From Caldilineaceae bacterium (lineage in GTDB: Bacteria > Chloroflexota > Anaerolineae > Caldilineales > Caldilineaceae), in contig JALSIX010000006.1 in assembly GCA_026989655.1 (NCBI GenBank), positions 1 to 64,000 on the forward strand: a DNA stretch of 64,000 nt. Reading direction: 5' to 3'. Made by a program: the position numbers and the translations under genes. Shown in pieces: positions 9,401 to 17,608 of the stretch (its first letter is position 1; every line of letters starts with the position of its first letter). The notes under the pieces are model-generated. The model did not search any database, had not been told where the DNA came from, and saw only the letters and a program-made list of their open reading frames with translations.

Positions 9401-10723
9401 TCATGGATACGGCCGACGGGTCAACGCGTCCAGGTTCCCCGCGACCCAATCCCGGAAGGCCATCCCTGCCGGGGACAGCTCCAGGCCGGCCGGCCCCAGC
9501 AGCCGGCCGTACTCGTTGAACGGGGAGGTGAAGTCCAGGCCGTACCAGGCCCAGCGCTGGACCAGACGGCAGTCGTCCCACGGATAGCCCAGGGAACAGT
9601 CCTGGGTGTTGAGAAAGTAGTCGAAGGTGGCCAGCATGAAGTCCAGCACCGGCTGGGGCTCGTCCTCGGGCAGGCCCATCATCCAGTTGAGGAGCAGGAC
9701 TCCGTACTCGGTGACCACCACCGGTTTCTCCTGCTCGCCCTTGGCCTTCAGCCACCAGCGGAACAGCCGGACCTGCTCGTCGATGTATCTCATCTCCATG
9801 TGCTCGGGCATGGGCACCGTGGGGTTTCCCTCTGCATCCGGCCGGAACAGGTATGCGCCCGTGTCCACGTCCTCGATGCCCACGGGGATGTCCGCACCCC
9901 AGCCATACCGCTTCTCCGGGAGGATGAAGATGTGCATGTTCCACACGTCCACCGGCATCCGTTCCCCGTACCGGGCCTGGTACGCGTCCCACACCCGGTC
10001 CAGGTAGCGGAGCCGCAGGGGGGTGATCTGGACCACGCCGCCGATGGCGACCCGGGCCGTGGGATCCGCCCCCTTGATCAGGGTGTAGAGCTCGTGGTAG
10101 GCCTCCGCGTACACCTCCGGCAGGATCTCGTCCTGGCGCCCCCCTGGCCAGTCCCGGCGGTCGATCTCGTTGCCCAGCAGCCACAGGGCCCCTGGGTTGG
10201 CCCGGGCGATGCGCTGCAGGGTGGCTGCGTCCGGCCAGTAGGTGTAGGAGTAGGGCTCTCGGTAAGGACACCGGGTCCGGTCGTATGCAAGGGGATCGTC
10301 CAGAGGGCAGGTGAGGTCCTGGTGGACACGTACCATCTGCACGAACTCCATGCCGTCCGGCCGGGGAGGGGCCTCCAGAGTCCTCCAGGCCAGATACCAC
10401 CCGGCCTTCATCGATGTTACCCCAAGGCCCTCCGGTTTTCCATCGGCATAGTGCCGCAAGGTGCTCAGGTCCTCCACCGCGTAGCCGATCCGGGTGCCCA
10501 GGGCCACACCTCGGCCCAGCAGGGGCAGGTAAAGGGTGTGGGGGATCTCCTCTCCCGGGGACCGTATCGGGAGATCCGGGAGGGGATCGACCCGGCCCGA
10601 CCGGCTTGGATCCAGCGCGTCCCCGAACGCGGGCAGAGGATGTGCCACGAAGATCAGCCCTCCGGCGAGGAGCAGGCCCACCATGAGCGGACGCCACACC
10701 TCCAGGGAGCAATGGGAAGCCAT
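9401..10723 (-). CDS. Exported TIM-barrel glycoside-hydrolase-like protein
   Basis: The 440-aa product has an N-terminal signal segment (residues ~10-32) and then a (beta/alpha)8-like domain. 'WLLGNEIDRRD' supplies a candidate acid/base Glu186 and 'PVVVTEYGVLL' a candidate nucleophile Glu339. This spacing fits clan GH-A glycosidases, although I cannot assign a numbered family. Residues 62-70 read 'HTLYLPLLG', close to the tail of the beta-helix protein at the end of this cluster. It lies 3 bp after a glycosyltransferase and upstream of the ABC exporter genes. It could trim or process the glycan outside the membrane. That role is inferred from position only. Confidence 0.72.
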   Translation of the reverse strand: MASHCSLEVWRPLMVGLLLAGGLIFVAHPLPAFGDALDPSRSGRVDPLPDLPIRSPGEEIPHTLYLPLLGRGVALGTRIGYAVEDLSTLRHYADGKPEGLGVTSMKAGWYLAWRTLEAPPRPDGMEFVQMVRVHQDLTCPLDDPLAYDRTRCPYREPYSYTYWPDAATLQRIARANPGALWLLGNEIDRRDWPGGRQDEILPEVYAEAYHELYTLIKGADPTARVAIGGVVQITPLRLRYLDRVWDAYQARYGERMPVDVWNMHIFILPEKRYGWGADIPVGIEDVDTGAYLFRPDAEGNPTVPMPEHMEMRYIDEQVRLFRWWLKAKGEQEKPVVVTEYGVLLLNWMMGLPEDEPQPVLDFMLATFDYFLNTQDCSLGYPWDDCRLVQRWAWYGLDFTSPFNEYGRLLGPAGLELSPAGMAFRDWVAGNLDALTRRPYP

Positions 10724-10726
10724 GGG

Positions 10727-11983
10727 TCATTTCTTCAGGATCGCCAGCCGGCGTCTTGGAAGGGCGGCCCGTTTTTCCCGCCCTGTCACCTGCCGGTACG
10801 TCTCAACGATCCGTTGGCCCGCGAGTTCCCACTGGAAGTGTTGGAGGGCCCGCTGCCGCAGCGCCCCTCCCAGGCGACGTCGGTAGCTGTCCGGGTCGGT
10901 CGCGGGGAAGAGCGCCTTCTCCAGGCAGTGGGCCAGGTGGGAGACATCGCCCCGCCGGGCGTAGATGCCGTCCAGTCCCAGGTATTCCCGGGCCACCGGG
11001 GTGTCGAAGGCCACGGTGGGCAGGCCCACCGCCATGTAGTTCAGGAGCTTGCCCGCCCCCTCGGTGGTGCTGAGCTTGGGGGCCACGGCCACCTGGCCCA
11101 GGGCCAGGTATCTCGGTGCCTCCCGGTAGGGGATCCGGCCTGTAAAGGTCACATGTTCCTGGATGCCCAGCTCCTGGGCCTGCTGGGCATAGACCGGGAT
11201 TCCGGGGAAACCCATCAGGAGGAGGTGGGCCTCTGGGCGCCGGGCCACCAGGAGCTGCATGGCCTGCAGCAGGTGGGGCGTGCCCTGGTGCTCTGCCAGA
11301 AGCCCCAGATAGACCACCAGCCGGCGGTGGGGAGGGATGCCCAACCGGGCCCGAAGGGCAGCCCGCTCCGCTGCCGGGTAGCTCTCCGGAGGGCGGAACA
11401 TCTCCCCGTTCACGCAGTCCGGGAGCGCGTGGATCCGCTCCGGCCGGCAGCCGAACTCCTCCACCAGGAGGCGGGCCGCATGGGTGGTGCTGGTCAACAC
11501 GGCCGGGACCCTGCGGTCGATCCAGGTCTCCAGTCGATACAGGAGAGGGTACAAGGGGCTGTCGGGCCGCAGAAAGCGGTGGTCCACCATCTCCCCGGTC
11601 AGGCTGCCCTGGAAGTCGAAGACCACCGGGAGGCCGAAGAGCCTTCCCAGCACCAGGCCGATGAGCGCGCCCTCATGGAGGTGGGCATGGATGACGTCGA
11701 AGCGCTCCCGGACCAGCAGGGTCAGGGTCCGAAGGCCCAGCAGGGCGTCGAAGGCCACCTTGTGTCGGCTGGAGCCCACCTCGTAGTGCTGTCGCCAGGG
11801 GATGGGCAGGGTCCGGCGGATGTCCAGGCCGGGGACATCGTTGCCATTGCGGTAGGTGACGATGGTGACCCGATGGCCCATCCGGCCCAGGACCCGGGCC
11901 TCCTCCAGGATCCGGACATGGCACCCATAGTCCGCGAAGAAGCTGGTGGGTGCGATCATCAACACGCGGTAACGGTGATCCAT
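10727..11983 (-). CDS. Glycosyltransferase family 4 protein
   Basis: This 418-aa GT-B transferase starts with 'YRVLMIAPTSFFADYGCHVRI', typical of the N-terminal Rossmann half of family 4. It continues with 'DVIHAHLHEGALIG' and the donor-domain segments 'LVVYLGLLAEHQGTPHLLQAM' and 'KLSTTEGAGKLLNYMAVGLP', where the E-x7-E-like donor site is expected. The ATG at 11983 was preferred over the upstream frame because homology starts right there. The upstream stretch is proline/arginine-rich and covers a promoter-like sequence (12093-12122). It lies in a polysaccharide cluster and its stop is 3 bp before the glycosidase-like gene. The sugar is unknown. Confidence 0.87.
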   Translation of the reverse strand: MDHRYRVLMIAPTSFFADYGCHVRILEEARVLGRMGHRVTIVTYRNGNDVPGLDIRRTLPIPWRQHYEVGSSRHKVAFDALLGLRTLTLLVRERFDVIHAHLHEGALIGLVLGRLFGLPVVFDFQGSLTGEMVDHRFLRPDSPLYPLLYRLETWIDRRVPAVLTSTTHAARLLVEEFGCRPERIHALPDCVNGEMFRPPESYPAAERAALRARLGIPPHRRLVVYLGLLAEHQGTPHLLQAMQLLVARRPEAHLLLMGFPGIPVYAQQAQELGIQEHVTFTGRIPYREAPRYLALGQVAVAPKLSTTEGAGKLLNYMAVGLPTVAFDTPVAREYLGLDGIYARRGDVSHLAHCLEKALFPATDPDSYRRRLGGALRQRALQHFQWELAGQRIVETYRQVTGREKRAALPRRRLAILKK

Positions 11984-12092
11984 GGACCATCCCCGTTCTC
12001 TGGATGGTGGGCCCGGTCCAGACGTTCGGCGAGCCGGTGTCTCCGGCCGTCCGGGCGGAAATGGGACGGCTCTGGACACACGTCAAATGACA

Positions 12093-12122
12093 ATTGTAGT
12101 CGCCCCGCTGTCGATCGGCCAA
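12093..12122 (-). promoter_or_regulatory. Sigma-70-like promoter for the family-4 glycosyltransferase gene
   Basis: Read on the minus strand, TTGGCC (12117-12122) and TACAAT (12093-12098) are separated by 18 bp. The site lies in the 147-bp gap between the flippase stop and the glycosyltransferase start, about 110 bp upstream of the ATG. It would allow the downstream part of the cluster to be expressed separately. Confidence 0.5.
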
Positions 12123-12130
12123 ATTGGTTG

Positions 12131-13639
12131 TCAGCCCTGCAAGGCCCTCCGGAACAGGGCCCAGTCGTCCACGGAGAGGAGGCCCGTGGACCAGAGGAAG
12201 GTCAGGTAGAGCAGGCCACCCCCCCCGGCCAGGGGGATCCAGAGGAGTGAGCCGGGATCCATCTGCTGGACCCCGAAGGCCACCAGGCCGCCTGTGGACA
12301 GGGCCGCGAAGAGCAGCCAGGGGAGCCGTTGCGGCCCCCTCACCGGTGCCTGGGCCTGGCGGAGCAGGTAGAGCCCCACCCCGGCACTGGCCCCGATGGC
12401 CGCCACCACCCCCACCGCGGCGCCCACGGGCCCGAAGACGGGGATGAGGGCCGGGAGGAGAAGCGCCATTCCCGCCAGGTGGACCAGGGCCACGGCCAGG
12501 CTGGCCCGAGCCCGGTGCTCCACCAGCAGGAGGGTGGTGGCGCCGCTGGCCAGGAAGAAGAGCGGCGCGGCCCAGGCCAATGTCCGCAGCACCGGGGCCC
12601 CTGCCGCGGGCGTCACCTGGGGGAAGAGCAGGGCCATCAGGGGCAGGGCCACGGCGGTCAACAGGGCTGCCCCGGGCAACAGGCCCATCACGCCGTAGCG
12701 CACGGCCAACCGGGCCAGGCGAATGTACTGCTCCGGCCGCTGGTGGCGGAGACGGCTCAGGGTGGGGTACAGGGCCTGCCAGAAGGTCTGGGTCAGGACC
12801 AGGAAGACCCGGACCACCAGATAGGCCGCGCTGTAGATCCCGGTGGTCCGATCGCCGGCCAACACGCTGAGCAGCAGGATATCCGTCCGATGGAGCAGCA
12901 CGTTGGCCAGGGTCAGGTAGTAGAAGGGTTGGGCCTCCCGAAGCAGCCGACGCCACCTCGGAGAGGTCGACGTCCTGGCCTCCGGCGTGTCGGCCGAGCC
13001 CAGCAGCCCGGTGTGGGCCAGGAGCACCAGGCACAGGAGCGCGGAGATCGCCTGGGTGCCCACCAGCACCCCGGCCAGGTGGACCACGGAGCCCCCCAGC
13101 ACCAGGACCCCCAGGCTGGCCCCCACGATGAGCGCGTTGGTGGTCATCTCCACCCCCATCACCAGCTCCATCCGCTCGGCGGCCTGGAAGACGGTCTCTG
13201 CGCTGGAGGTGATGGCGAAGAGGGGCAGGGAGGCCGCGGCCACCAGGAGGACCTGACGGGTCTCCGGGCTGTAGGGCAGCAGCCCGGTGAGCCCTGCCAG
13301 GCCAAGCCAGACCAGGACCCCGGCCAGGAGCTGCATGGCCAGGGCCTGGCGGAAGGCCCGGCCCCGGTGGTGGGGCGCCTGGGCCAGGTCCCGGACCAGG
13401 AGCCGGGGCAGCCCCAGCTCGCTGAGCACCTGGCTCACGTTCAGGTAGGCCAGGGCTGTGACGTACTGACCCAGGCCCTGGGGGCCCAGGCGGCTGGCGA
13501 TGACCACCTGGAGCACGAAGCTCAGGCCGATGCGCCACAGGCTGGAGCCGGCCAGGGCGCCCGTGTTCAGGAGCACCCGGCGGTCCGTCCGAGGCATGGG
13601 CGAGGGTGGGGCCGGCGGGAGGGAAGGGGTGGAGCTCAT
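12131..13639 (-). CDS. Oligosaccharide flippase family protein (Wzx/MATE-like)
   Basis: This 502-aa polytopic membrane protein has about twelve to fourteen hydrophobic helices. Its opening, 'NTGALAGSSLWRIGLSFVLQ' followed by 'ASRLGPQGLGQYVTALAYLN', is typical of polysaccharide-biosynthesis flippases of the MOP superfamily, which turn over undecaprenyl-linked repeat units. The start ATG overlaps the stop of the upstream gene (ATGA at 13636-13639). The open frame continues upstream to 13882, but that part reads antisense-like and proline-rich. A flippase beside a complete Wzm/Wzt exporter is unusual within one cluster, and no Wzy polymerase is evident here. Confidence 0.87.
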   Translation of the reverse strand: MSSTPSLPPAPPSPMPRTDRRVLLNTGALAGSSLWRIGLSFVLQVVIASRLGPQGLGQYVTALAYLNVSQVLSELGLPRLLVRDLAQAPHHRGRAFRQALAMQLLAGVLVWLGLAGLTGLLPYSPETRQVLLVAAASLPLFAITSSAETVFQAAERMELVMGVEMTTNALIVGASLGVLVLGGSVVHLAGVLVGTQAISALLCLVLLAHTGLLGSADTPEARTSTSPRWRRLLREAQPFYYLTLANVLLHRTDILLLSVLAGDRTTGIYSAAYLVVRVFLVLTQTFWQALYPTLSRLRHQRPEQYIRLARLAVRYGVMGLLPGAALLTAVALPLMALLFPQVTPAAGAPVLRTLAWAAPLFFLASGATTLLLVEHRARASLAVALVHLAGMALLLPALIPVFGPVGAAVGVVAAIGASAGVGLYLLRQAQAPVRGPQRLPWLLFAALSTGGLVAFGVQQMDPGSLLWIPLAGGGGLLYLTFLWSTGLLSVDDWALFRRALQG

Positions 13640-14172
13640 GTCGGCGGGATGCGACCGGTGCGCAGGAAACGCCACAGGCGACGCCACCGGTAGAGCCCAT
13701 GGCGTCGCACGAACCAGGCCAGGGCCAGGAATCCACCCAGCTCCCATCCCCACAGCTCGGGGCGGCGGGTGAAGGCGTACCAGTAGGCCAGGCCGATCCG
13801 TTCCTGTTCCGAGCCCCGTTTGCCCCAGCGGTGGAAGTGCCAGCCCCGGAAGGGCCACAGGAAGGTCTGGGGGAAGAACCACAGCCGATCCAGGAGGGCA
13901 TGCCCGAGCCAGGCCAGCCCGTAGACCCGGGACCTTCCCCGGGAGGTGGCCAGCCAGAACACGGCCAGGAAGGCGAGCAGGGTATGGGCGAAGAGGACCG
14001 CAGATCGGTATCGGCGGTAGAAGTAGATCCAGGCCAGGGGCTTGTCCACCAGGTCGGGGCCCATGGCGGCCAGGGCCACCAGCCGGTAGTCCGCGTCGGG
14101 GAACAGCCCCCGTCTCTCCTGGGCCAGGCTCAGGGCCAGCCAGGTATAGGCCACGTGGGCGGTGGGCAACAT
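13636..14172 (-). CDS. Small membrane protein resembling YdjM/DUF457 metal-dependent hydrolases
   Basis: This 178-aa protein begins 'MLPTAHVAYTWLAL' and contains 'AMGPDLVDKPLAW', 'LFAHTLLAFLAVF' and 'GLAWLGHALLDRLWF'. The pattern of His and Asp residues in membrane-proximal helices (H6, D-L-x-D, H-x5-A, G-H-x2-D) resembles the inner-membrane metal-dependent hydrolase family (YdjM, DUF457/DUF4184-like). Members are poorly characterised. It lies between an ABC ATPase stop (5 bp upstream) and the flippase gene, which it overlaps by 4 bp. The C-terminal tail is very arginine/tryptophan-rich and should be cytoplasmic. The function in this cluster is not known. Confidence 0.72.
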   Translation of the reverse strand: MLPTAHVAYTWLALSLAQERRGLFPDADYRLVALAAMGPDLVDKPLAWIYFYRRYRSAVLFAHTLLAFLAVFWLATSRGRSRVYGLAWLGHALLDRLWFFPQTFLWPFRGWHFHRWGKRGSEQERIGLAYWYAFTRRPELWGWELGGFLALAWFVRRHGLYRWRRLWRFLRTGRIPPT

Positions 14173-14177
14173 GGGGA

Positions 14178-15704
14178 CTACTCCGCGGGCGGGGCCACGT
14201 GCTTGCCGGTCATCATCAGCCCCACCTCCTCCCGGGTGGCCTCTCGGGGATCCACAATGCCCATGAGCCGGCCCTCGAAGATCACCCCCATCCGGTCCGA
14301 GAGGCTGAAGAGCTCGTCCAGGTCCTCGCTGATGAGGAGCACCGCCACCCCGGCCTGCTGCTGGTCCAACAGACGACGGCGGACCACCTCGGTGGCGCCC
14401 ACATCCAGCCCCTGGGTGGGGTAGGAGGCCACCAGGACCTTGGGGCGGGTGGTCAGCTCTCGGGCCAGGATGAGCTTCTGCAGATTGCCACCGGAGAGGG
14501 AGCCCGCAGAGGTCTGGATGTTGGGGGTGTCCACGTTGAACTCCTGGACGAGCTCCTCCGCCAGCCGCTGGAGCATGCCCCGGTCCAGAAAGGGGCCTGC
14601 AGGGGCCCGGTAGTGCTTCAGCGCGATGTTCTCCATCACCGACATGGAGCCCACCGAGCCCGTGAGGACCCGGCTTTCCGGGATGTAGGCCACGCCGGCC
14701 TCGATGATGCGCCGGGGATGGGCGTTGGTGATCTCCTGGCCCTCCAACAGGATCCGCCCGCCCGCGGCCTTGCGCAGCCCAGTGATGGCCTCGGCCAGCT
14801 CCTTCTGGCCGTTGCCGGCCACCCCGGCGATGCCGAAGATCTCCCCAGCCCGGACCTGGAAGGAGAGCCCCCGGAGGGCCAACTGCCCCTTGTCGTTGTA
14901 CGCCTCCAGCTCCTCCACCGCGAGGCGTACCCGGCCCGGCGATGCAGGTGCCTTCTGGATCCGGAAGACCACCTCGCGTCCCACCATGAGCTGGGCCAGG
15001 TGCTCCGGGCGGGTCTGGGGGGTCACCTTCTCGCTGGCCACCACCCGGCCCTTGCGCAACACCGTCACCCGGTCCGCGAAGCGGATGACCTCGTCCAGCT
15101 TGTGGCTGATGAAGACAATGGTCTTGCCCTCGTCCACCATCCGCTGCATGGTGCGGCCCAGGGCCTCGGCCTCCTGGGGGGTGAGGACCGCGGTGGGCTC
15201 GTCCAGGATCAGGAGCCGCGCGCCCCGGAAGAGGGCCTTCAGGATCTCCACCCGCTGCTGCTCCCCCATGCTGAGCTGCCAGATGTAGGCCTGGGGATCT
15301 ACGTGGAGGTCGTACTGGTCTCCCACCCGGCGGATCCGCTCGGCCACCTGCTCCATGTCCAGGTGGAAGCGGGGCTCCGGCATCCCCAGGATCACGTTCT
15401 CGGCCACGGTCAGGTTGGGCACCAGCTTGAAATGTTGGTGGACCATGGCGATGCCCAGGGCAAAGGCGTCTCGGGGCGAGTGGATGGCCACCGGCCGGCC
15501 GTCCATGCGGATCTCCCCTTCCTCCGGCAGGTACAGGCCGATGAGGACGTTCATCAGGGTGGACTTGCCCGCGCCGTTCTCGCCCAGGAGGGCGTGGACC
15601 TCCCCCCGGCAGACGGTCAGGTTCACCCGGTCGTTGGCCACCACACCGGGGAAGCGCTTGGTGATCTGGATCATCTCCACCGCGGGGGTGCAATCCTGGG
15701 CCAT
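14178..15704 (-). CDS. Nucleoside/simple-sugar ABC transporter ATP-binding protein (two-NBD)
   Basis: This 508-aa protein has two fused nucleotide-binding domains, the arrangement of RbsA/YufO-type importers. The first has Walker A 'GENGAGKST' (about 40-48), signature '[11 protein letters not shown]' and Walker B 'LLILDEPTA'. The second has a degenerate P-loop ('[10 protein letters not shown]'), signature '[11 protein letters not shown]' and '[12 protein letters not shown]' in place of a normal Walker B. Degeneracy of the second site and the '[16 protein letters not shown]' linker point to the nucleoside (Bmp/YufOPQ) branch. No permease or BmpA-type binding protein is encoded nearby, so its partners must be elsewhere. 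A strong promoter lies inside the preceding gene, and AGGAGAG precedes the ATG. Confidence 0.88.
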   Translation of the reverse strand: MAQDCTPAVEMIQITKRFPGVVANDRVNLTVCRGEVHALLGENGAGKSTLMNVLIGLYLPEEGEIRMDGRPVAIHSPRDAFALGIAMVHQHFKLVPNLTVAENVILGMPEPRFHLDMEQVAERIRRVGDQYDLHVDPQAYIWQLSMGEQQRVEILKALFRGARLLILDEPTAVLTPQEAEALGRTMQRMVDEGKTIVFISHKLDEVIRFADRVTVLRKGRVVASEKVTPQTRPEHLAQLMVGREVVFRIQKAPASPGRVRLAVEELEAYNDKGQLALRGLSFQVRAGEIFGIAGVAGNGQKELAEAITGLRKAAGGRILLEGQEITNAHPRRIIEAGVAYIPESRVLTGSVGSMSVMENIALKHYRAPAGPFLDRGMLQRLAEELVQEFNVDTPNIQTSAGSLSGGNLQKLILARELTTRPKVLVASYPTQGLDVGATEVVRRRLLDQQQAGVAVLLISEDLDELFSLSDRMGVIFEGRLMGIVDPREATREEVGLMMTGKHVAPPAE

Positions 15705-15772
15705 GGGCGCTCTCCTGCTCGGCTCCGAATCGACAGCGGGATGGGTACAGCCGCTCGGGATACCGGGTAAGG

Positions 15773-15802
15773 ATTATAGACGAAGATCCCGATCTCGGAC
15801 AA
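15773..15802 (-). promoter_or_regulatory. Promoter for the ABC ATP-binding gene
   Basis: On the minus strand TTGTCC (15797-15802) and a perfect TATAAT (15773-15778) are 18 bp apart. The -10 ends about 70 bp upstream of the ABC ATPase ATG, inside the last codons of the antiporter gene. The ABC gene can therefore be transcribed independently of the menaquinone operon upstream. Confidence 0.65.
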
Positions 15803-17582
15803 TCGTTTCCGGAAGCGTCTCGGCGGAAGGGGATGGCCGTGGGCCCGGGGAGAGCCGTGGCGGCCGGTCCGGCTCCGCGCTGCGGAAACGCTGGTAGTCT
15901 CGGCTGCGGAGCTCGTGGACCATCCGCTCCACCTCGGCCGGTTCGAAGCCGAAGCGGCGCAGCACCTGTTGGAAGATGGCCAGAGCCGTCTCGTACTCCT
16001 CGGGGATGACCTCGTCCGCGCCCAGTTCCTGCAGCGCGGGCACCTCGGCCACATGACGGGTGCGGACGAGGAGCAGCCCGGTGGGGTTCAGCTCCCGCAC
16101 CAGCCCGGTGACCCGGCGGGTGGCCACCGGGTCGTCGATGGCCACCACCACCATGTGCGCGTGGTCCACCCCCACGTGGAGCAGGGCCGACCGGCGGGTG
16201 GCATCGCCGTAGAAGATAGGCTCCCCTCGGGACTGCTCCCGCTGTACCGTGTCTGGGTTCAGCTCCAACACCGCATAGGGCACCTGGGCCAGCCGGGCGG
16301 CCAGGGCCACGTTGCGGCCCACCACGCCATAGCCCACCACCACCAGATGGTCCCGCAGCCGTACCTGGGGCTCCCGCACCCGGAGGGGACGGCGTCCCCG
16401 ACGCAGGCCCGAAGGCCAGGGCAGGCGGAGGAGACCCTGCACGAGCCCCGGGGCCGCGGCCATCAGCGAGGGCGTGGCCGCCATGGTGAGCACGGCAAAG
16501 GCCAGGAAGTACTGGTACAGGTCGCCGGGCAGAAGGCCGTGTTCCAGGCCGACACCGGCCAGCACGAAGGAGAACTCGCCCACCTGGGCCAGGGCCAGGC
16601 CGGCCCGGAAGGCCGTGCGCAGGGATGCACCCCAGATCACCGCGGCCACGCTGGCCAGCACCCCCTTGAGCAGGATGACCCCACCGGTGAGCAGGGCCAG
16701 GATCCCCAGGTGGTCCACCACAAAGCCGATGTCCAACAACATCCCCACCGAGACGAAGAAAAAGGTCATGAACATGTCTCGAAACGGGGTGATGTGGTCC
16801 AGGGTGTGGTGGCTGTAGGGCGATTCGGAGACGATGAGGCCGGCCAGGAAGGCCCCGAAGGCCAGGGAGAGCCCGGCCAGGGACGCGACCCAGGCAATGC
16901 CCAGGCACAGGCCCACCAGGGCCAGGAGGAAGAGCTCCGGCATCCGGGTCCGGGCCACCTGGTGCAGGAGCTCGGGAACGATCCACCGGGCCGCCAGGAA
17001 GACGATGCCCAGGGCCCCCGCACTGCGCAGGGCCAGCCCCACCATCTCCCCCAGCCCCATGGACGGCCCGTTGGCCAGCAGGGGCACGGCCAGCAGGAAG
17101 ATCACCGCCACCAGGTCCTGGAAGATGAGGATCCCAACGGCCATCTGCCCGTGGGCCGTGTCCAGCTCGGCCCGGCTCTGGAGCAGACGGGTGACGATGG
17201 CGGTGCTGCTCAGGGCCACCAGCCCACCGAAGAGGATGGCCTGGCCCGGTGGGAGGCCCAATGCCAGGCCCAGGGCCGCCACCGCGGCCCCGGTCAACCC
17301 CACCTGCAGGGGTCCCCCGACCAGCACCGCCCGACCCAGGGCGACCAGCCGTTCCAGGGAGAACTCGATGCCCAGGGTGAAGAGGAGCGCGATGACGCCC
17401 AGCTCGGCCAACACCTCCACCTCGTGGACGTTGCGGACCAAGGACAGCCCATAGGGCCCCACCACCGTCCCCGTGACGAGAAACCCCATGATGGGGGGCA
17501 ACCGGATCCGGTGGAAGAGGTAGGTGATGGCCATGGCCACCAGAAAGATGATCGCGGTGTCCTGGATCAGCGCGAACCCCAT
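15774..17582 (-). CDS. CPA2-family cation/proton antiporter with TrkA-N domain (KefB/YbaL-like)
   Basis: This 602-aa protein has a hydrophobic N-terminal domain of about twelve helices (residues ~1-385), with typical CPA2 segments 'LPPIMGFLVTGTVVGPYGL', 'LGVIALLFTLGIEFSL' and 'ILIFQDLVAVIFLL'. An NAD-binding RCK/TrkA-N domain follows from about residue 400 ('DHLVVVGYGVVGRNVA', then 'LELNPDTV' and 'IFYGDATRRSALL'). It probably exchanges K+ or Na+ for protons under nucleotide control. The ATG at 17582 follows an excellent ribosome-binding site (GGAGGAGAGG). It is the last gene of the menaquinone operon, 26 bp after menE, which links ion/proton exchange with quinone-based respiration. The C-terminus is arginine/proline-rich. 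The transported ion cannot be read from sequence. Confidence 0.88.
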   Translation of the reverse strand: MGFALIQDTAIIFLVAMAITYLFHRIRLPPIMGFLVTGTVVGPYGLSLVRNVHEVEVLAELGVIALLFTLGIEFSLERLVALGRAVLVGGPLQVGLTGAAVAALGLALGLPPGQAILFGGLVALSSTAIVTRLLQSRAELDTAHGQMAVGILIFQDLVAVIFLLAVPLLANGPSMGLGEMVGLALRSAGALGIVFLAARWIVPELLHQVARTRMPELFLLALVGLCLGIAWVASLAGLSLAFGAFLAGLIVSESPYSHHTLDHITPFRDMFMTFFFVSVGMLLDIGFVVDHLGILALLTGGVILLKGVLASVAAVIWGASLRTAFRAGLALAQVGEFSFVLAGVGLEHGLLPGDLYQYFLAFAVLTMAATPSLMAAAPGLVQGLLRLPWPSGLRRGRRPLRVREPQVRLRDHLVVVGYGVVGRNVALAARLAQVPYAVLELNPDTVQREQSRGEPIFYGDATRRSALLHVGVDHAHMVVVAIDDPVATRRVTGLVRELNPTGLLLVRTRHVAEVPALQELGADEVIPEEYETALAIFQQVLRRFGFEPAEVERMVHELRSRDYQRFRSAEPDRPPRLSPGPRPSPSAETLPETIVRDRDLRL

Positions 17583-17608
17583 CCTCTCCTCCCTCCCCAC
17601 CGGCCGGT

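Noticed and set aside
7991-12250. A 1419-codon open frame on the + strand.
   Set aside because: It is antisense to five well-supported genes (wzt, wzm, glycosidase, GT4, part of wzx). Its product is His/Gln/Gly/Pro-rich without domains, the usual mirror of high-GC coding DNA.
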